DNA of 64,000 nucleotides, taken from positions 1-64,000 of the forward strand of contig CACOMZ010000003.1 in the NCBI GenBank assembly GCA_902628525.1, given 5' to 3'. This stretch comes from an uncultured Pelagibacteraceae bacterium (GTDB lineage Bacteria; Pseudomonadota; Alphaproteobacteria; Pelagibacterales; Pelagibacteraceae). The notes beneath the pieces are model-generated. The model was not told where the DNA came from. It ran no database searches and saw only the letters and a program-made list of their open reading frames with translations. Numbering within the stretch: the first letter of the stretch is position 1; every line of letters starts with the position of its first letter. The position numbers and the translations under genes are program-made. Of this stretch, positions 17,104 through 25,511 are shown in pieces.

Positions 17104-17807
17104 AATCTATCTAAACCTCTATTTTTAATTTTTATCAGTTCTGTATTATATTTCATTAAAAAAATTAATAATGAAAAAAGGGCAAATGCCGCAGTCATTA
17201 TTAACAAAGGATACAACATTGATGAATGAATGGAGCTTTTTGACAAAATGTTAATTGATGCGGGTTGATGAAGTGTATTCCACCAATCAACAGAGTATTT
17301 AATAATTGGAATATTTATAATTCCAATAACTGTTATAAAAGTTGAAATTTTAAAAACTTTTTCTTCTTTATCATAAATTCTCCATACGATTAAATACATC
17401 AAATAAAATATTGCCATAATTAACATTGATGTAATTCTTGCATCCCAGGCCCACCAAGTGCCCCATGTTGGTTTACCCCAAATTGATCCTGTTACTAATG
17501 CTATAACATTAAAAACAAAACCGGACGGAGCTAAACTTTTTGAAATTAAAAAAAAATTTTTATTTTTAAAAATAAAACCACAAATAGATAATAATGTTAA
17601 TGAAGAAAAAATTCCTAATGAAATCCATGCAGCAGGAACATGAACATACATAATTCTCACTGCATCACTTTGTTTGTAATCAGCAGGAGATAAAATTAAA
17701 GCCTCTACTAAGCCAACAGACAAAACAACTATAAATAAAAATAATATATATCTTGGAGCCCTGGATGTAATTTTATAAATTTTATTTGGTTCTAAAAGTT
17801 TAAACAT
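17100..17807 (-). CDS. ccmC: Heme export/handling protein CcmC
   Basis: This 235-residue six-span membrane protein delivers heme to CcmE. The WWD-domain motif WGTWWAWDARITSMLI lies near residue 115, with conserved histidines in MYVHVPAAWIS and in NTLHQPASI. It is the first gene of the ccm run here; ccmA and ccmB, the ATPase and permease normally next to it, are absent from this window. The 178-base region upstream holds a long inverted repeat and the end of hspQ. Confidence 0.94.
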   Translation of the reverse strand: MFKLLEPNKIYKITSRAPRYILFLFIVVLSVGLVEALILSPADYKQSDAVRIMYVHVPAAWISLGIFSSLTLLSICGFIFKNKNFFLISKSLAPSGFVFNVIALVTGSIWGKPTWGTWWAWDARITSMLIMAIFYLMYLIVWRIYDKEEKVFKISTFITVIGIINIPIIKYSVDWWNTLHQPASINILSKSSIHSSMLYPLLIMTAAFALFSLLIFLMKYNTELIKIKNRGLDRL

Positions 17808-17853
17808 TTTTGATTTATAGTTTATTTTGACTGATTTCTATTATGAAAAAGTT

Positions 17854-17919
17854 TTCTGATCAAGAATGCAGAGGGGAGATAATAAAAATTTGAATAAACT
17901 AAAACATTCTTGACCAGAA
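17854..17919. repeat. Long inverted repeat between hspQ and ccmC
   Basis: A 15-base arm TTCTGATCAAGAATG (17854-17868) is repeated inverted as CATTCTTGACCAGAA (17905-17919) with one mismatch, separated by 36 bases. In a minus-strand transcript the mismatch becomes a G-U pair, giving a continuous 15-pair stem, and CTTTTTC follows shortly after it. The loop contains a purine-rich GCAGAGGGGAGAT on the plus strand. It could be the hspQ terminator, a leader structure of the ccm operon or a small RNA; the rest of the 17808-17985 gap shows nothing else. Confidence 0.6.
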
Positions 17920-17985
17920 GACAGCTTATACTAGATAATTTATGTGGCTTAGATTTGAGCTAAATGTGTTTGAATAGTGATGAAA

Positions 17986-18306
17986 TTAGTTAGAAAGCTT
18001 GAAATAGCTGGAACCTTTTTTACCTGAAAAAATTTCCTCAATTAAAGGGTGTTTTATAGGTTCATCAGAATCGTCAGTAAGCAAATTTTGCTCTGAAACA
18101 TATGCCTCATAAGTAATCTCATCATTTTCTGCTAATAAATGATAAAAAGGCTGGTCTTTTCTAGGTCTAACATTTTTTGGTATAGACTGGTACCATTCTT
18201 CTGAATTATTAAACTCAAAATCTACATCATAAATTACACCTCTAAATTCGAAGTGTTTATGTTTCACAATATCTCCTATTGAAAATTTTGCTTTTTGAAA
18301 TGACAT
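17986..18306 (-). CDS. hspQ: HspQ / YccV-like hemimethylated-DNA-binding domain protein
   Basis: This 106-residue protein consists of a single YccV-like domain: FSIGDIVKHKHFEFRGVIYD at the start, then the family hallmark QPFYHLLAEND and ITYEAYVSEQNLL. In enterobacteria HspQ is a heat-inducible protein that binds hemimethylated DNA in vitro and adjusts Lon protease specificity; in alphaproteobacteria the role is presumed similar. A minus-strand TTGACA promoter lies just upstream. It is transcribed towards ccmC, with the inverted repeat between the two. Confidence 0.88.
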   Translation of the reverse strand: MSFQKAKFSIGDIVKHKHFEFRGVIYDVDFEFNNSEEWYQSIPKNVRPRKDQPFYHLLAENDEITYEAYVSEQNLLTDDSDEPIKHPLIEEIFSGKKGSSYFKLSN

Positions 18307-18346
18307 TTGACTTAGTATGGGTATTTAAAAATAAAAATCAATCCTT

Positions 18347-18374
18347 AAAATATAAATGTTTTGTGATGTGTCAA
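18347..18374 (-). promoter_or_regulatory. Probable promoter of hspQ
   Basis: A perfect minus-strand -35 hexamer TTGACA at 18369-18374 is followed at 16 bases by TATTTT, or at 14 bases by TATATT, as -10 candidates. It lies 41 bases upstream of the hspQ start. The exact -10 is uncertain because the spacer is AT-rich. Heat-shock promoter elements were not recognised. Confidence 0.42.
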
Positions 18375-18393
18375 ATATGTTAATATCTTTTAA

Positions 18394-18945
18394 GTGAATA
18401 AATCTTTTTTAAAATTTATTACTGATTTTGGACCTTTAGCAATATTTTTTTTCTATTATTATAATAGTGGAAAAAATTTATCTGTCGCTATTCCACCACT
18501 AATAGTTGCAACCTTAATAGCACTAGCAGTTGTTTGGTTCTTTGAGAAAAAAATTCCCCCTATGCCATTAGTCAGTGGAATTTTAATTACATTCTTTGGG
18601 GGGTTAACAATTTATTTTAATGACCCCATATTCATTTATGTGAAGCCAACAATAATAAATATTATGTTTGCTTTAGCATTATATTTTGGAAAATTTTTTA
18701 CTAAGGAACCAATTCTTAAAAAAATTATGGGAAAATCAATCCCACTTACTGACATAGGATGGGAAATTCTTAACAAAAGATGGATGTTTTTTTTCTTTGG
18801 GTTAGCTTTATTAAATGAATTTATCTGGAGAACGCAAACAGAGGAATTTTGGGTTAACTTTAAAGTCTGGGGAATGCTTCCAATAACAATAGTTTTTACA
18901 GGTTTTCAAATTCCTCTGATTAATAAACATAAAACTAATGCGTAG
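18394..18945 (+). CDS. yciB: Inner membrane-spanning protein YciB (septation protein A / IspZ)
   Basis: This 183-residue polytopic membrane protein has five hydrophobic segments. Family landmarks are the N-terminal KFITDFGPLAIFF, IYVKPTIINIMFALAL, and the C-terminal LNEFIWRTQTEEFWVNFK. YciB is linked to cell-envelope synthesis and septation at the inner membrane; its precise role is unsettled. The start is a GTG at 18394, since no ATG fits and the N terminus is conserved from there. The end overlaps the DUF2794 gene by 8 bases. Confidence 0.92.
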   Translation: MNKSFLKFITDFGPLAIFFFYYYNSGKNLSVAIPPLIVATLIALAVVWFFEKKIPPMPLVSGILITFFGGLTIYFNDPIFIYVKPTIINIMFALALYFGKFFTKEPILKKIMGKSIPLTDIGWEILNKRWMFFFFGLALLNEFIWRTQTEEFWVNFKVWGMLPITIVFTGFQIPLINKHKTNA

Positions 18946-19282
18946 TAATTTAAAATTAGTTGTAAATAATCAAAACAATAAAATACAAGAGAAGCATTTT
19001 TTTGAAAAGGAAGAACTTAAAATTATTTTAGATTTATATGCTAAGATGGTTTCAGAAGGTTCTTGGAAGGATTATGGTCTTAGTATATCAAGCAAACAGG
19101 TAAGCTTTAGTGTATTTAGGAATACAGCAGAAAATGCGCTTTATAAAATAAGTAAAAATTTTAAACCGAAAAATAAAAATTTGAGATATTTAATAACCGA
19201 CACAAGTGGAAAAATATTAAAAAATTCTTATGAGCTTAAAACATTGTTAAAAGGTACTAACTGGAAAAGGCTACAAAAATGA
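18938..19282 (+). CDS. DUF2794 family protein
   Basis: This 114-residue protein matches the alphaproteobacterial DUF2794 family as I remember it: FFEKEELKIILDLYAKMV, GSWKDYGLSI, VSFSVFRNTAENALYKISK, then a C-terminal GKILKNSYELKTLLKG. No catalytic residues or membrane segments are visible and the function is unknown. It overlaps yciB by 8 bases and so is probably co-translated with it. It ends 2 bases before the convergent BI-1 gene. Confidence 0.8.
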   Translation: MRSNLKLVVNNQNNKIQEKHFFEKEELKIILDLYAKMVSEGSWKDYGLSISSKQVSFSVFRNTAENALYKISKNFKPKNKNLRYLITDTSGKILKNSYELKTLLKGTNWKRLQK

Positions 19283-19284
19283 GT

Positions 19285-20046
19285 TTATCTTCTCTGTCCA
19301 AATAATCTTAAAAGCATAATAAACAGATTTATAAAATCTAAGTATAATGTAAGAGCACCCATAACAGCTTTTTTACCCATAATCTCACCTGAGTCTGAAG
19401 CTGTATACATATTTTTTATTTTTTGTGTATCATATGCTGTTAAACCAACAAAAATTAAGACACCTAGTATTGATATAACGAAATACATCATAGATGATTT
19501 CATAAAAATATTTACTATTGATGCTATTATAATTCCTATTAACCCCATCATCAAAAATGACCCAAGTTTAGTTAAATCTCTTTTAGTTGTATAACCATAA
19601 ATGCTCATGGCACCAAAAGTTGCTGATGTAATAAAGAATACTCTTGTTACACTCATTCCAGTGTAAACTAATAAAATCGAGGACAATGATAATCCCATCA
19701 AACCTGCAAAAACCCAAAATGTAGTCTGAGCTTTTGATGCACTCATCTTATTAATTCCAAAACTCATATAAAATACAATACCCAGAGGAGCCAGCATCAC
19801 TAGCCATTTTAAACCTGATAGATAAATCGCATTACCCATTTGTGTTAAACCAACAATTGAGCCAGCATCATTTGTAACCACTGACATTTTAAATGTTAGT
19901 AATGCTACAATCCCTGTTAATAAAATTCCTGTTGCCATGTAATTATAGACTTTAAGCATATAAGCTCTTAAGCCTTCATCCATCACAGCGGATGTTTGTT
20001 GAGCTGTTTTAGCTCTATTTAGTATTCCATTTTTGTCATATTCCAT
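19285..20046 (-). CDS. Bax inhibitor-1/YccA family membrane protein
   Basis: This 253-residue protein has a cytoplasmic N terminus with RAKTAQQTSAVMDEGLRAYMLK and seven hydrophobic segments. The family signature near the end is VGLTAYDTQKIKNMY, with a conserved Asp pair region LYLDFINLFIMLLRLFGQ typical of BI-1/TMBIM proteins. Bacterial members act as pH-sensitive calcium leak channels or FtsH-associated membrane quality-control factors; which applies here is unknown. The gene is divergent from the aldo/keto reductase with a 79-base gap. Confidence 0.9.
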   Translation of the reverse strand: MEYDKNGILNRAKTAQQTSAVMDEGLRAYMLKVYNYMATGILLTGIVALLTFKMSVVTNDAGSIVGLTQMGNAIYLSGLKWLVMLAPLGIVFYMSFGINKMSASKAQTTFWVFAGLMGLSLSSILLVYTGMSVTRVFFITSATFGAMSIYGYTTKRDLTKLGSFLMMGLIGIIIASIVNIFMKSSMMYFVISILGVLIFVGLTAYDTQKIKNMYTASDSGEIMGKKAVMGALTLYLDFINLFIMLLRLFGQRR

Positions 20047-20125
20047 AATACGTAATATATAATATTCTTTTACTAATTATTCAAGATACCTTAAAAGATT
20101 ATCAAAATTTTATTATATTTTTCTA

Positions 20126-21160
20126 ATGAATTACAAAAACCTTGGCAATACAGATCTCAAAGTTAGTACAATTTGTCTCGGTACTATGACTTGGGGCGAA
20201 CAAAATACTCAAGCTGAAGCATTTGAACAAATGAATTTTGCATTAGAAGAAGGAGTAAATTTTTGGGATACTGCAGAATTATATGCTGTCCCTCCACGAA
20301 AAGAAACCTATGGTGATACAGAAAAAATAATAGGTAATTGGTTTGACCAGACCAAAAATAGAGATAAAGTTATTCTTGCAACTAAAGTTGCTGGACCATC
20401 AAGAGATTATTTAAGAGGTGGAGAAAATAGTTTTACAGGTTCAAATTTAAAGTCAGCGCTAGATAATAGTCTTAAAAGGCTGAAAACAGATTATATTGAC
20501 CTATATCAGCTTCACTGGCCAGAAAGAAATGTCAATAATTTTGGAAGACTTGGCTATGTTCACAAAGAAAATGAATGGAATCAATTTGAAGAAGTATTAT
20601 TTGAACTAGATAGTTACATCAGACAAGGTAAAATAAGATATGTAGGGTTATCAAACGAGACTCCTTGGGGTGCATTAAATTATCTCCAACTATCTAAGGA
20701 TAAAAATTTACCAAGAATGATGTCAATTCAAAATCCATATAGTTTATTAAATAGATCTTATGAAGTTGGTCTTGCAGAAGTATCAGTTAGAGAACAAATT
20801 GGTTGTTTGGCATACTCCCCATTAGCTAGTGGATATTTATCTGGAAAATACAGAAATAAGAAATTTCCTAAAGGGTCCAGGATGGAGAGAGATTATGACT
20901 TTTGGACACGTTATAGAAAGCCCAATACAGAGGACGCAGTTGATCTTTATTACAAGATAAGTGAAAAATTTGATCTTAATATGAGTCAAATGTCTATCAA
21001 ATTTTGTGAAATTCAAGATTTTATGACTAGTGTTATTATCGGTGCAACTACAATGGAGCAGTTGAAAACAAACATAGAAAGTGTAAATGTAAATTTGTCT
21101 GACGAAGTTATAAAAGAAATAAATGCAGTACAAAAAATATATCCAAATCCATGTCCTTAA
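20126..21160 (+). CDS. Aldo/keto reductase, Tas-like
   Basis: This 344-residue NADPH-dependent oxidoreductase of TIM-barrel fold has the catalytic tetrad D48, Y53, K87 and H130, seen in NFWDTAELYAVPP, ILATKVAGP and YQLHWPERN. MTWGEQNTQAEAFEQMNFAL and the YPNPCP C terminus are close to E. coli Tas, which reduces small carbonyls. The substrate is unknown. It shares 10 bases with the start of the IalB-like gene downstream. Confidence 0.9.
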   Translation: MNYKNLGNTDLKVSTICLGTMTWGEQNTQAEAFEQMNFALEEGVNFWDTAELYAVPPRKETYGDTEKIIGNWFDQTKNRDKVILATKVAGPSRDYLRGGENSFTGSNLKSALDNSLKRLKTDYIDLYQLHWPERNVNNFGRLGYVHKENEWNQFEEVLFELDSYIRQGKIRYVGLSNETPWGALNYLQLSKDKNLPRMMSIQNPYSLLNRSYEVGLAEVSVREQIGCLAYSPLASGYLSGKYRNKKFPKGSRMERDYDFWTRYRKPNTEDAVDLYYKISEKFDLNMSQMSIKFCEIQDFMTSVIIGATTMEQLKTNIESVNVNLSDEVIKEINAVQKIYPNPCP

Positions 21161-21660
21161 GTAAAAAAATTTTTATTGTTCTAACTTTTTTTATCCTAAT
21201 CTCCAATCAATTATACGGACAAGAAATAAAAAAAATTGGAAAATTTAAAGATTGGGAAGCAATGATCGTTTATGAACCCACAGGGAAAGTGTGTTTTGCA
21301 CAATCAATACCCATTCTTCAGTCACCAAAATCAAGCAAAAGAGATGCGAAACTTTTTGTAACCTTTAGGCCAGAGGAAAATATTTCTAATGAAGTAAGTG
21401 TTACTCCTGGATACGAGTTTAGTAATAAAAATTCTGTGATAGCCGCATCTGGAAAGAATAAATTCAAATTTGACATTAAAGAGCAAGGATTTGCCTGGAT
21501 TGAAGATAATAAAATAGAGGTAAAAATGATTAAGAGAATGAAAAAAGGATCACGTATTATGATTACGGGTTACAATCAAAATGGATCTCAAACAATTGAT
21601 CATTATTCTCTACTTGGTTTTACAAAGGCATACAACGCATCAAAAAAAGCTTGTATTTAA
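21151..21660 (+). CDS. Invasion-associated locus B (IalB)-like periplasmic protein
   Basis: This 169-residue protein has a signal peptide (hydrophobic to about residue 21, then QLYGQE). The mature part follows the alphaproteobacterial IalB pattern: GKFKDWEAMIVYEPTGKVCFAQS, LFVTFRPEENISNEVSVTPG in part, and a late MIKRMKKGSRIMITGYN with a SLLGFTKAYNASKKAC end. Two cysteines, in KVCF and KKAC, may form a disulfide. Despite its name the family is common in free-living alphaproteobacteria and its role is not established. It overlaps the aldo/keto reductase end by 10 bases. Confidence 0.75.
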   Translation: MSLSKKIFIVLTFFILISNQLYGQEIKKIGKFKDWEAMIVYEPTGKVCFAQSIPILQSPKSSKRDAKLFVTFRPEENISNEVSVTPGYEFSNKNSVIAASGKNKFKFDIKEQGFAWIEDNKIEVKMIKRMKKGSRIMITGYNQNGSQTIDHYSLLGFTKAYNASKKACI

Positions 21661-21662
21661 AA

Positions 21663-22850
21663 ATGAAATCGAAAAATAAAATTATCCTTGCCTATTCAGG
21701 AGGACTGGACACTTCAATTATCTTAAAGTGGCTTCAAGAAAACTATAATGCTGAAGTAATTTGTTATACTGCAGATGTTGGCCAAGAAATTGACAGAAAA
21801 AAAATCATAACAAATGCAAAAAAGCTTGGGGTTAAAAATATTATTATTAAAGATTTAAAGAATATATTTGTTAAAGAATATGTTTATCCGATGATCAGAG
21901 GACATGCGATTTATGAAGGTGTATATTTATTAGGAACCTCTATTGCAAGACCTCTTATTGCTAGAGATCAAATTAGAGTTGCTAAAAAGTTTAAAGCCTA
22001 TGCGGTATCTCATGGAGCAACAGGAAAAGGAAACGATCAAGTAAGATTTGAGTTAGGTTATCATTATTTTGACTCTAAGATTAAAATAATAGCGCCATGG
22101 AGAATTTGGAAATTAAAATCAAGATCAGACTTAATAAAATACGCAAAAAAACATAAAATTGCTATCCCAAAAGATAAAAAAGGTGCACCACCATTCTCAG
22201 TGGATGATAATTTGTTTCATACATCAACTGAGGGTAAAGTTTTAGAGAATCCCAAAAATTCTGCCCCAGAATTTATTTTTCAACGGACAGTTTCTCCAGA
22301 AAAGGCACCAAATAAACCATCATTTATTACTATCAATTTCAGAAATGGTGATCCTGTTGGGATTAATGGAAAAAAAATATCACCAGCTAAATTGTTATCA
22401 AAATTAAACGACTTAGCAGGTAAGAATGCAATTGGAAGAGTTGACTTAGTTGAAAATAGATTTTTAGGAATAAAATCTAGAGGAGTTTATGAAACCCCTG
22501 GTGGAACACTGTTGATTAGTGCCCACAGAGCAATAGAGTCTGTTACTTTGGATAAAGAAACCATGCATAAAAAAGACAAGATAATGTCTAGATATGCTGA
22601 ATTAATTTATAATGGTTATTGGTATTCAAAAGAGAGATTTAAGCTACAAAAAATTGTTGATTTGAAAAGAAATAAAGTTAATGGCTCAGTTAAGCTTAAG
22701 TTATACAAAGGTAATATTACAATTCAGTCAAGGGTTACTAATAGTAATGCCTATTCTATGAAGAAGGTATCTTTTGAAGAAAATAAATCATTTAATAAAT
22801 ATAACGTTGAGAAATTTATCAATTTTCACAAAAAAAGACTTCGTTCATAA
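21663..22850 (+). CDS. argG: Argininosuccinate synthase
   Basis: This enzyme joins citrulline and aspartate with ATP in arginine synthesis. The N-terminal PP-loop is AYSGGLDTSIILKWL (from residue 10), and the substrate motifs SHGATGKGNDQVRFE and the KSRGVYETPGGTLL segment are intact. I use the ATG at 21663 (395 residues), just after the previous stop; a TTG at 21651 would overlap it. Length is normal for the family. No other arginine gene is adjacent. Confidence 0.95.
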   Translation: MKSKNKIILAYSGGLDTSIILKWLQENYNAEVICYTADVGQEIDRKKIITNAKKLGVKNIIIKDLKNIFVKEYVYPMIRGHAIYEGVYLLGTSIARPLIARDQIRVAKKFKAYAVSHGATGKGNDQVRFELGYHYFDSKIKIIAPWRIWKLKSRSDLIKYAKKHKIAIPKDKKGAPPFSVDDNLFHTSTEGKVLENPKNSAPEFIFQRTVSPEKAPNKPSFITINFRNGDPVGINGKKISPAKLLSKLNDLAGKNAIGRVDLVENRFLGIKSRGVYETPGGTLLISAHRAIESVTLDKETMHKKDKIMSRYAELIYNGYWYSKERFKLQKIVDLKRNKVNGSVKLKLYKGNITIQSRVTNSNAYSMKKVSFEENKSFNKYNVEKFINFHKKRLRS

Positions 22851-22854
22851 ATAA

Positions 22855-23472
22855 ATGAAAATAAATATTTTTGCTGACACTATTTGTGCATGGTGTTTTA
22901 TAGGTCATACAAATTTAAATAATGCAGTAAAAAAATTTCCTGAAATAAAATTTGAAATTAGTCATACTCCATTTCAACTAAATCCTGAGATGCCAGCAGG
23001 GGGAATTTCTCGTGATAAATATCTTCAAATAAAATTTGGAGGAAAGGATTATGCAGCTCCAATGTATGAAAATATGAGGCTAAAAGCAAAAGAAGCAGGA
23101 ATCATTTTTAATTTAGATAAAATAAAAAGAACTCCAAATACTTTGCTATCCCATTTATTAATTATTTTGAGTGAAAAATTTAATTTACAAAATCAAATCA
23201 AAGAAAAAATATATAAATCATATTTTATAGATGGACTTGATATTGGAGATATAAATATTTTAACTAACATAGCTAAAAAAGAAAATATTTCGGAAAAAAT
23301 ATTTATAGATTTTATTAATCAAGAAAATATAAAAATGGTAAACTCAAAAATTACACTTGCAAAGGAAAAGGGTATTTCTGGGGTTCCCTTTTTTGAAATA
23401 GGAAGGGAATTTATTTCAGGATCTCAAAGCATATTGCATCTAGAAAGCGTTATTAAATCAAATTTAAGTTAA
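22855..23472 (+). CDS. DsbA-family oxidoreductase, FrnE-like
   Basis: This 205-residue thioredoxin-fold protein of the DsbA/FrnE type has the active-site CAWC (C11, C14) in DTICAWCFIGH and the cis-proline region GVPFFEIGREFISGSQS. HTPFQLNPEMP and RTPNTLLSHLLI are characteristic of the cytoplasmic FrnE/2-hydroxychromene-carboxylate-isomerase group. No signal peptide is present, so it acts in the cytoplasm, perhaps as a disulfide isomerase or redox chaperone. It starts 5 bases after argG. Confidence 0.85.
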   Translation: MKINIFADTICAWCFIGHTNLNNAVKKFPEIKFEISHTPFQLNPEMPAGGISRDKYLQIKFGGKDYAAPMYENMRLKAKEAGIIFNLDKIKRTPNTLLSHLLIILSEKFNLQNQIKEKIYKSYFIDGLDIGDINILTNIAKKENISEKIFIDFINQENIKMVNSKITLAKEKGISGVPFFEIGREFISGSQSILHLESVIKSNLS

Positions 23473-23526
23473 AATTTAGGACAAATAAACATTTGTTTAT
23501 ATTAGAAAAAATTATATCTTGATTGT

Positions 23527-23985
23527 ATGGAATCAATAAAGAATTGGATGAGAGATGCTGCAAATATATTATTTGATGATAGCAAAAATGATTTACGTGC
23601 ACTTCCAAAAACAGTTAGATTGCAAATTCTTTTAGTTTTAAGTTTTATTTGGACTACAGTTTTTAGTTTATATGTTTTTTCTTATACGACTTTTGCATTT
23701 GGATGGGCTGGACTTTTTTTGGCACATATTGGTTTAATATTTGCCGTCTACATGACTTTTAAACAATTCCATAGAGCAGAAGCGAAATCTGCAAGTGTTT
23801 TTCAAACAAAAAATTTTGACCCTTTTAAAATCATGGTTATAGTTTTTGTGGTAGTATTTATATTTGTATTTTCAAAAGGGATTGAAGTTTTAACAAGTCC
23901 AAACCCAAATTCTTATTCAATTCCATATGATGGTCCCTTAAAATCAGCTATTGAAAAATGGCTTCCTTTTAGTAAGGATAAATAA
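23527..23985 (+). CDS. Conserved-looking membrane protein of unknown function
   Basis: I do not recognise this 152-residue protein. An amphipathic N terminus (KNWMRDAANILFDDSKNDL) leads into two closely spaced hydrophobic segments (about 34-52 and 56-76), a charged loop FKQFHRAEAKSAS, and a third hydrophobic segment (about 100-118), ending in a short soluble tail. It is coupled to the PsiE-like gene by a TAATG overlap, so the two small membrane proteins probably work together. Confidence 0.7.
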   Translation: MESIKNWMRDAANILFDDSKNDLRALPKTVRLQILLVLSFIWTTVFSLYVFSYTTFAFGWAGLFLAHIGLIFAVYMTFKQFHRAEAKSASVFQTKNFDPFKIMVIVFVVVFIFVFSKGIEVLTSPNPNSYSIPYDGPLKSAIEKWLPFSKDK

Positions 23986-24365
23986 TGGATAAGATAGCAA
24001 AAAATTTACAGTTAGCATTAATGGTTATTATCTTAATCAGCACAGTTATTGCTGTTGGGATTGAAATGAAAAATATGTTCACGAACCAATCTGTTACTCT
24101 AGCTGATTTACTTTTAATGTTTCTTTACTTAGAAGTGTTAGCTATGGTTAGAGTTTTTTGGAACCAACAGTCTATTAGTATTACACTTCCATTACTTATT
24201 GCAATTACTGCTCTTGCTCGGTTTATTATCCTACAGGGTAAAGAGATGGATCCTACTGCACTTGTGTACGAAGCAGTTGCAATTTTGTTAATTGCTGCAG
24301 CGATTGTTGTTTTAAGGTTGAGACACAGTGATAAATTAGGTCTGAAGAAAAAAAAATCGAAATAA
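23985..24365 (+). CDS. PsiE-family membrane protein
   Basis: This 126-residue protein has four hydrophobic segments and a lysine-rich C terminus. LLLMFLYLEVLAMVRVFWNQ and ALARFIILQGKEMDP match the phosphate-starvation-inducible PsiE family. The biochemical role of PsiE is unknown; regulation by phosphate is known in E. coli, but no Pho box was recognised here. Its start overlaps the previous stop by one base, and the photolyase-domain gene follows after 9 bases. Confidence 0.78.
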   Translation: MDKIAKNLQLALMVIILISTVIAVGIEMKNMFTNQSVTLADLLLMFLYLEVLAMVRVFWNQQSISITLPLLIAITALARFIILQGKEMDPTALVYEAVAILLIAAAIVVLRLRHSDKLGLKKKKSK

Positions 24366-24374
24366 TTAAAAATT

Positions 24375-25511
24375 ATGTTTGAAGCTTCAAGGGCTAAGGC
24401 CTTAAATCAATTAGATAATTTTGTTGAAAATAATCTTATGGAATATTCTAGATTAAGAAACTTTGATTTTGGACCTACGAAAAGATCAAATATATCTTGT
24501 TTATCACCGTATATAACTCATGGAATAATTAATGAGCAAGAAGTAATTCAAAAATCACTTAACAAATTTTCTTTTTCAAAAAATGAAAAATTTATCCAAG
24601 AAGTTCTTTGGCGAACTTATTGGAAAGGTTGGTTAGAACTAAGACCTAACGTTTGGACAGATTACCTTGTTGAACTAAATCAAATAAAAAATGAGTTCCA
24701 AAAAAATGAAAATTATCTTTCTGCAATTGATGGAAAAACAAATATTGGTTGCTTTAATGAATGGGTAAAAGAACTCAAAGAGAACAATTATTTACATAAT
24801 CATACAAGAATGTGGTTTGCTAGTATTTGGATTTTTACTTTAGAATTACCTTGGCAATTGGGTGCAGAATTTTTTATGCAACATCTTTACGATGGAGATG
24901 CGGCTTCAAATACTCTTGGATGGAGATGGGTTGCAGGTGTTCAAACTCAAGGTAAGCATTACCTTGCTAGTGAATGGAATATTAAAAAATTCACAAACAA
25001 TAGATTTCAAAATATTAAATTAAATGAAAGTGCGCCACCAAAAGTATCTGAAAAATCTTACCAAATAGTTAAACAGGATTTTAATAACTCACAAGATATT
25101 GAAGACAAAAATCTATTAATTTTTGAAAATAATCTATCGTTTGAAATAACTGATTTTAAAGACAAAAAATTTAAAAAAATTTACATAGTTTCTAACAGTA
25201 ATGAAAATAGATCTATAAAACTCAGCGAAAAATTAGTGAAATTTAAGTCTCTGTTAATTAACGATCAAGAACAGAGATTAAAAGATAAATCTATTAATTG
25301 TCAGATTATAAATATAAATGAAATAAAAAATATTGAAAATTGTTGTGGTTTATATCCAACGGTTGGTGAAAATTTAGATTTTATAATTTCAAACAATTTA
25401 AAAATAGGTTTTTTATATAGAAATCTTGATCAATTGGCATGGAAATACTGTAACAAAGGATTTTTCAATTTTAAAAAATATATTCCTAAAATTATTTCAA
25501 GCTTTAATTAA
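24375..25511 (+). CDS. Photolyase/cryptochrome-family FAD-binding protein with domains apparently swapped
   Basis: This 378-residue protein begins directly with a photolyase FAD-binding domain (about residues 1-210): RLRNFDFGPTKRSNIS, CLSPYITHG (42-50), FIQEVLWRTYWKGWLE (73-88), HNHTRMWFASIW (141-152) and LYDGDAASNTLGWRWVAG (171-188). N179 and W183 correspond to the flavin-N5 Asn and proximal Trp of E. coli photolyase. The usual N-terminal alpha/beta antenna domain is absent. Instead residues 225-378 form a C-terminal region with alpha/beta character (KKIYIVSNS, YPTVGENLDFI, GFFNFKKYIPKII). Whether it repairs DNA or senses light is unknown. It ends sharing TTAA with the convergent small membrane-protein gene. 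Confidence 0.8.
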   Translation: MFEASRAKALNQLDNFVENNLMEYSRLRNFDFGPTKRSNISCLSPYITHGIINEQEVIQKSLNKFSFSKNEKFIQEVLWRTYWKGWLELRPNVWTDYLVELNQIKNEFQKNENYLSAIDGKTNIGCFNEWVKELKENNYLHNHTRMWFASIWIFTLELPWQLGAEFFMQHLYDGDAASNTLGWRWVAGVQTQGKHYLASEWNIKKFTNNRFQNIKLNESAPPKVSEKSYQIVKQDFNNSQDIEDKNLLIFENNLSFEITDFKDKKFKKIYIVSNSNENRSIKLSEKLVKFKSLLINDQEQRLKDKSINCQIININEIKNIENCCGLYPTVGENLDFIISNNLKIGFLYRNLDQLAWKYCNKGFFNFKKYIPKIISSFN

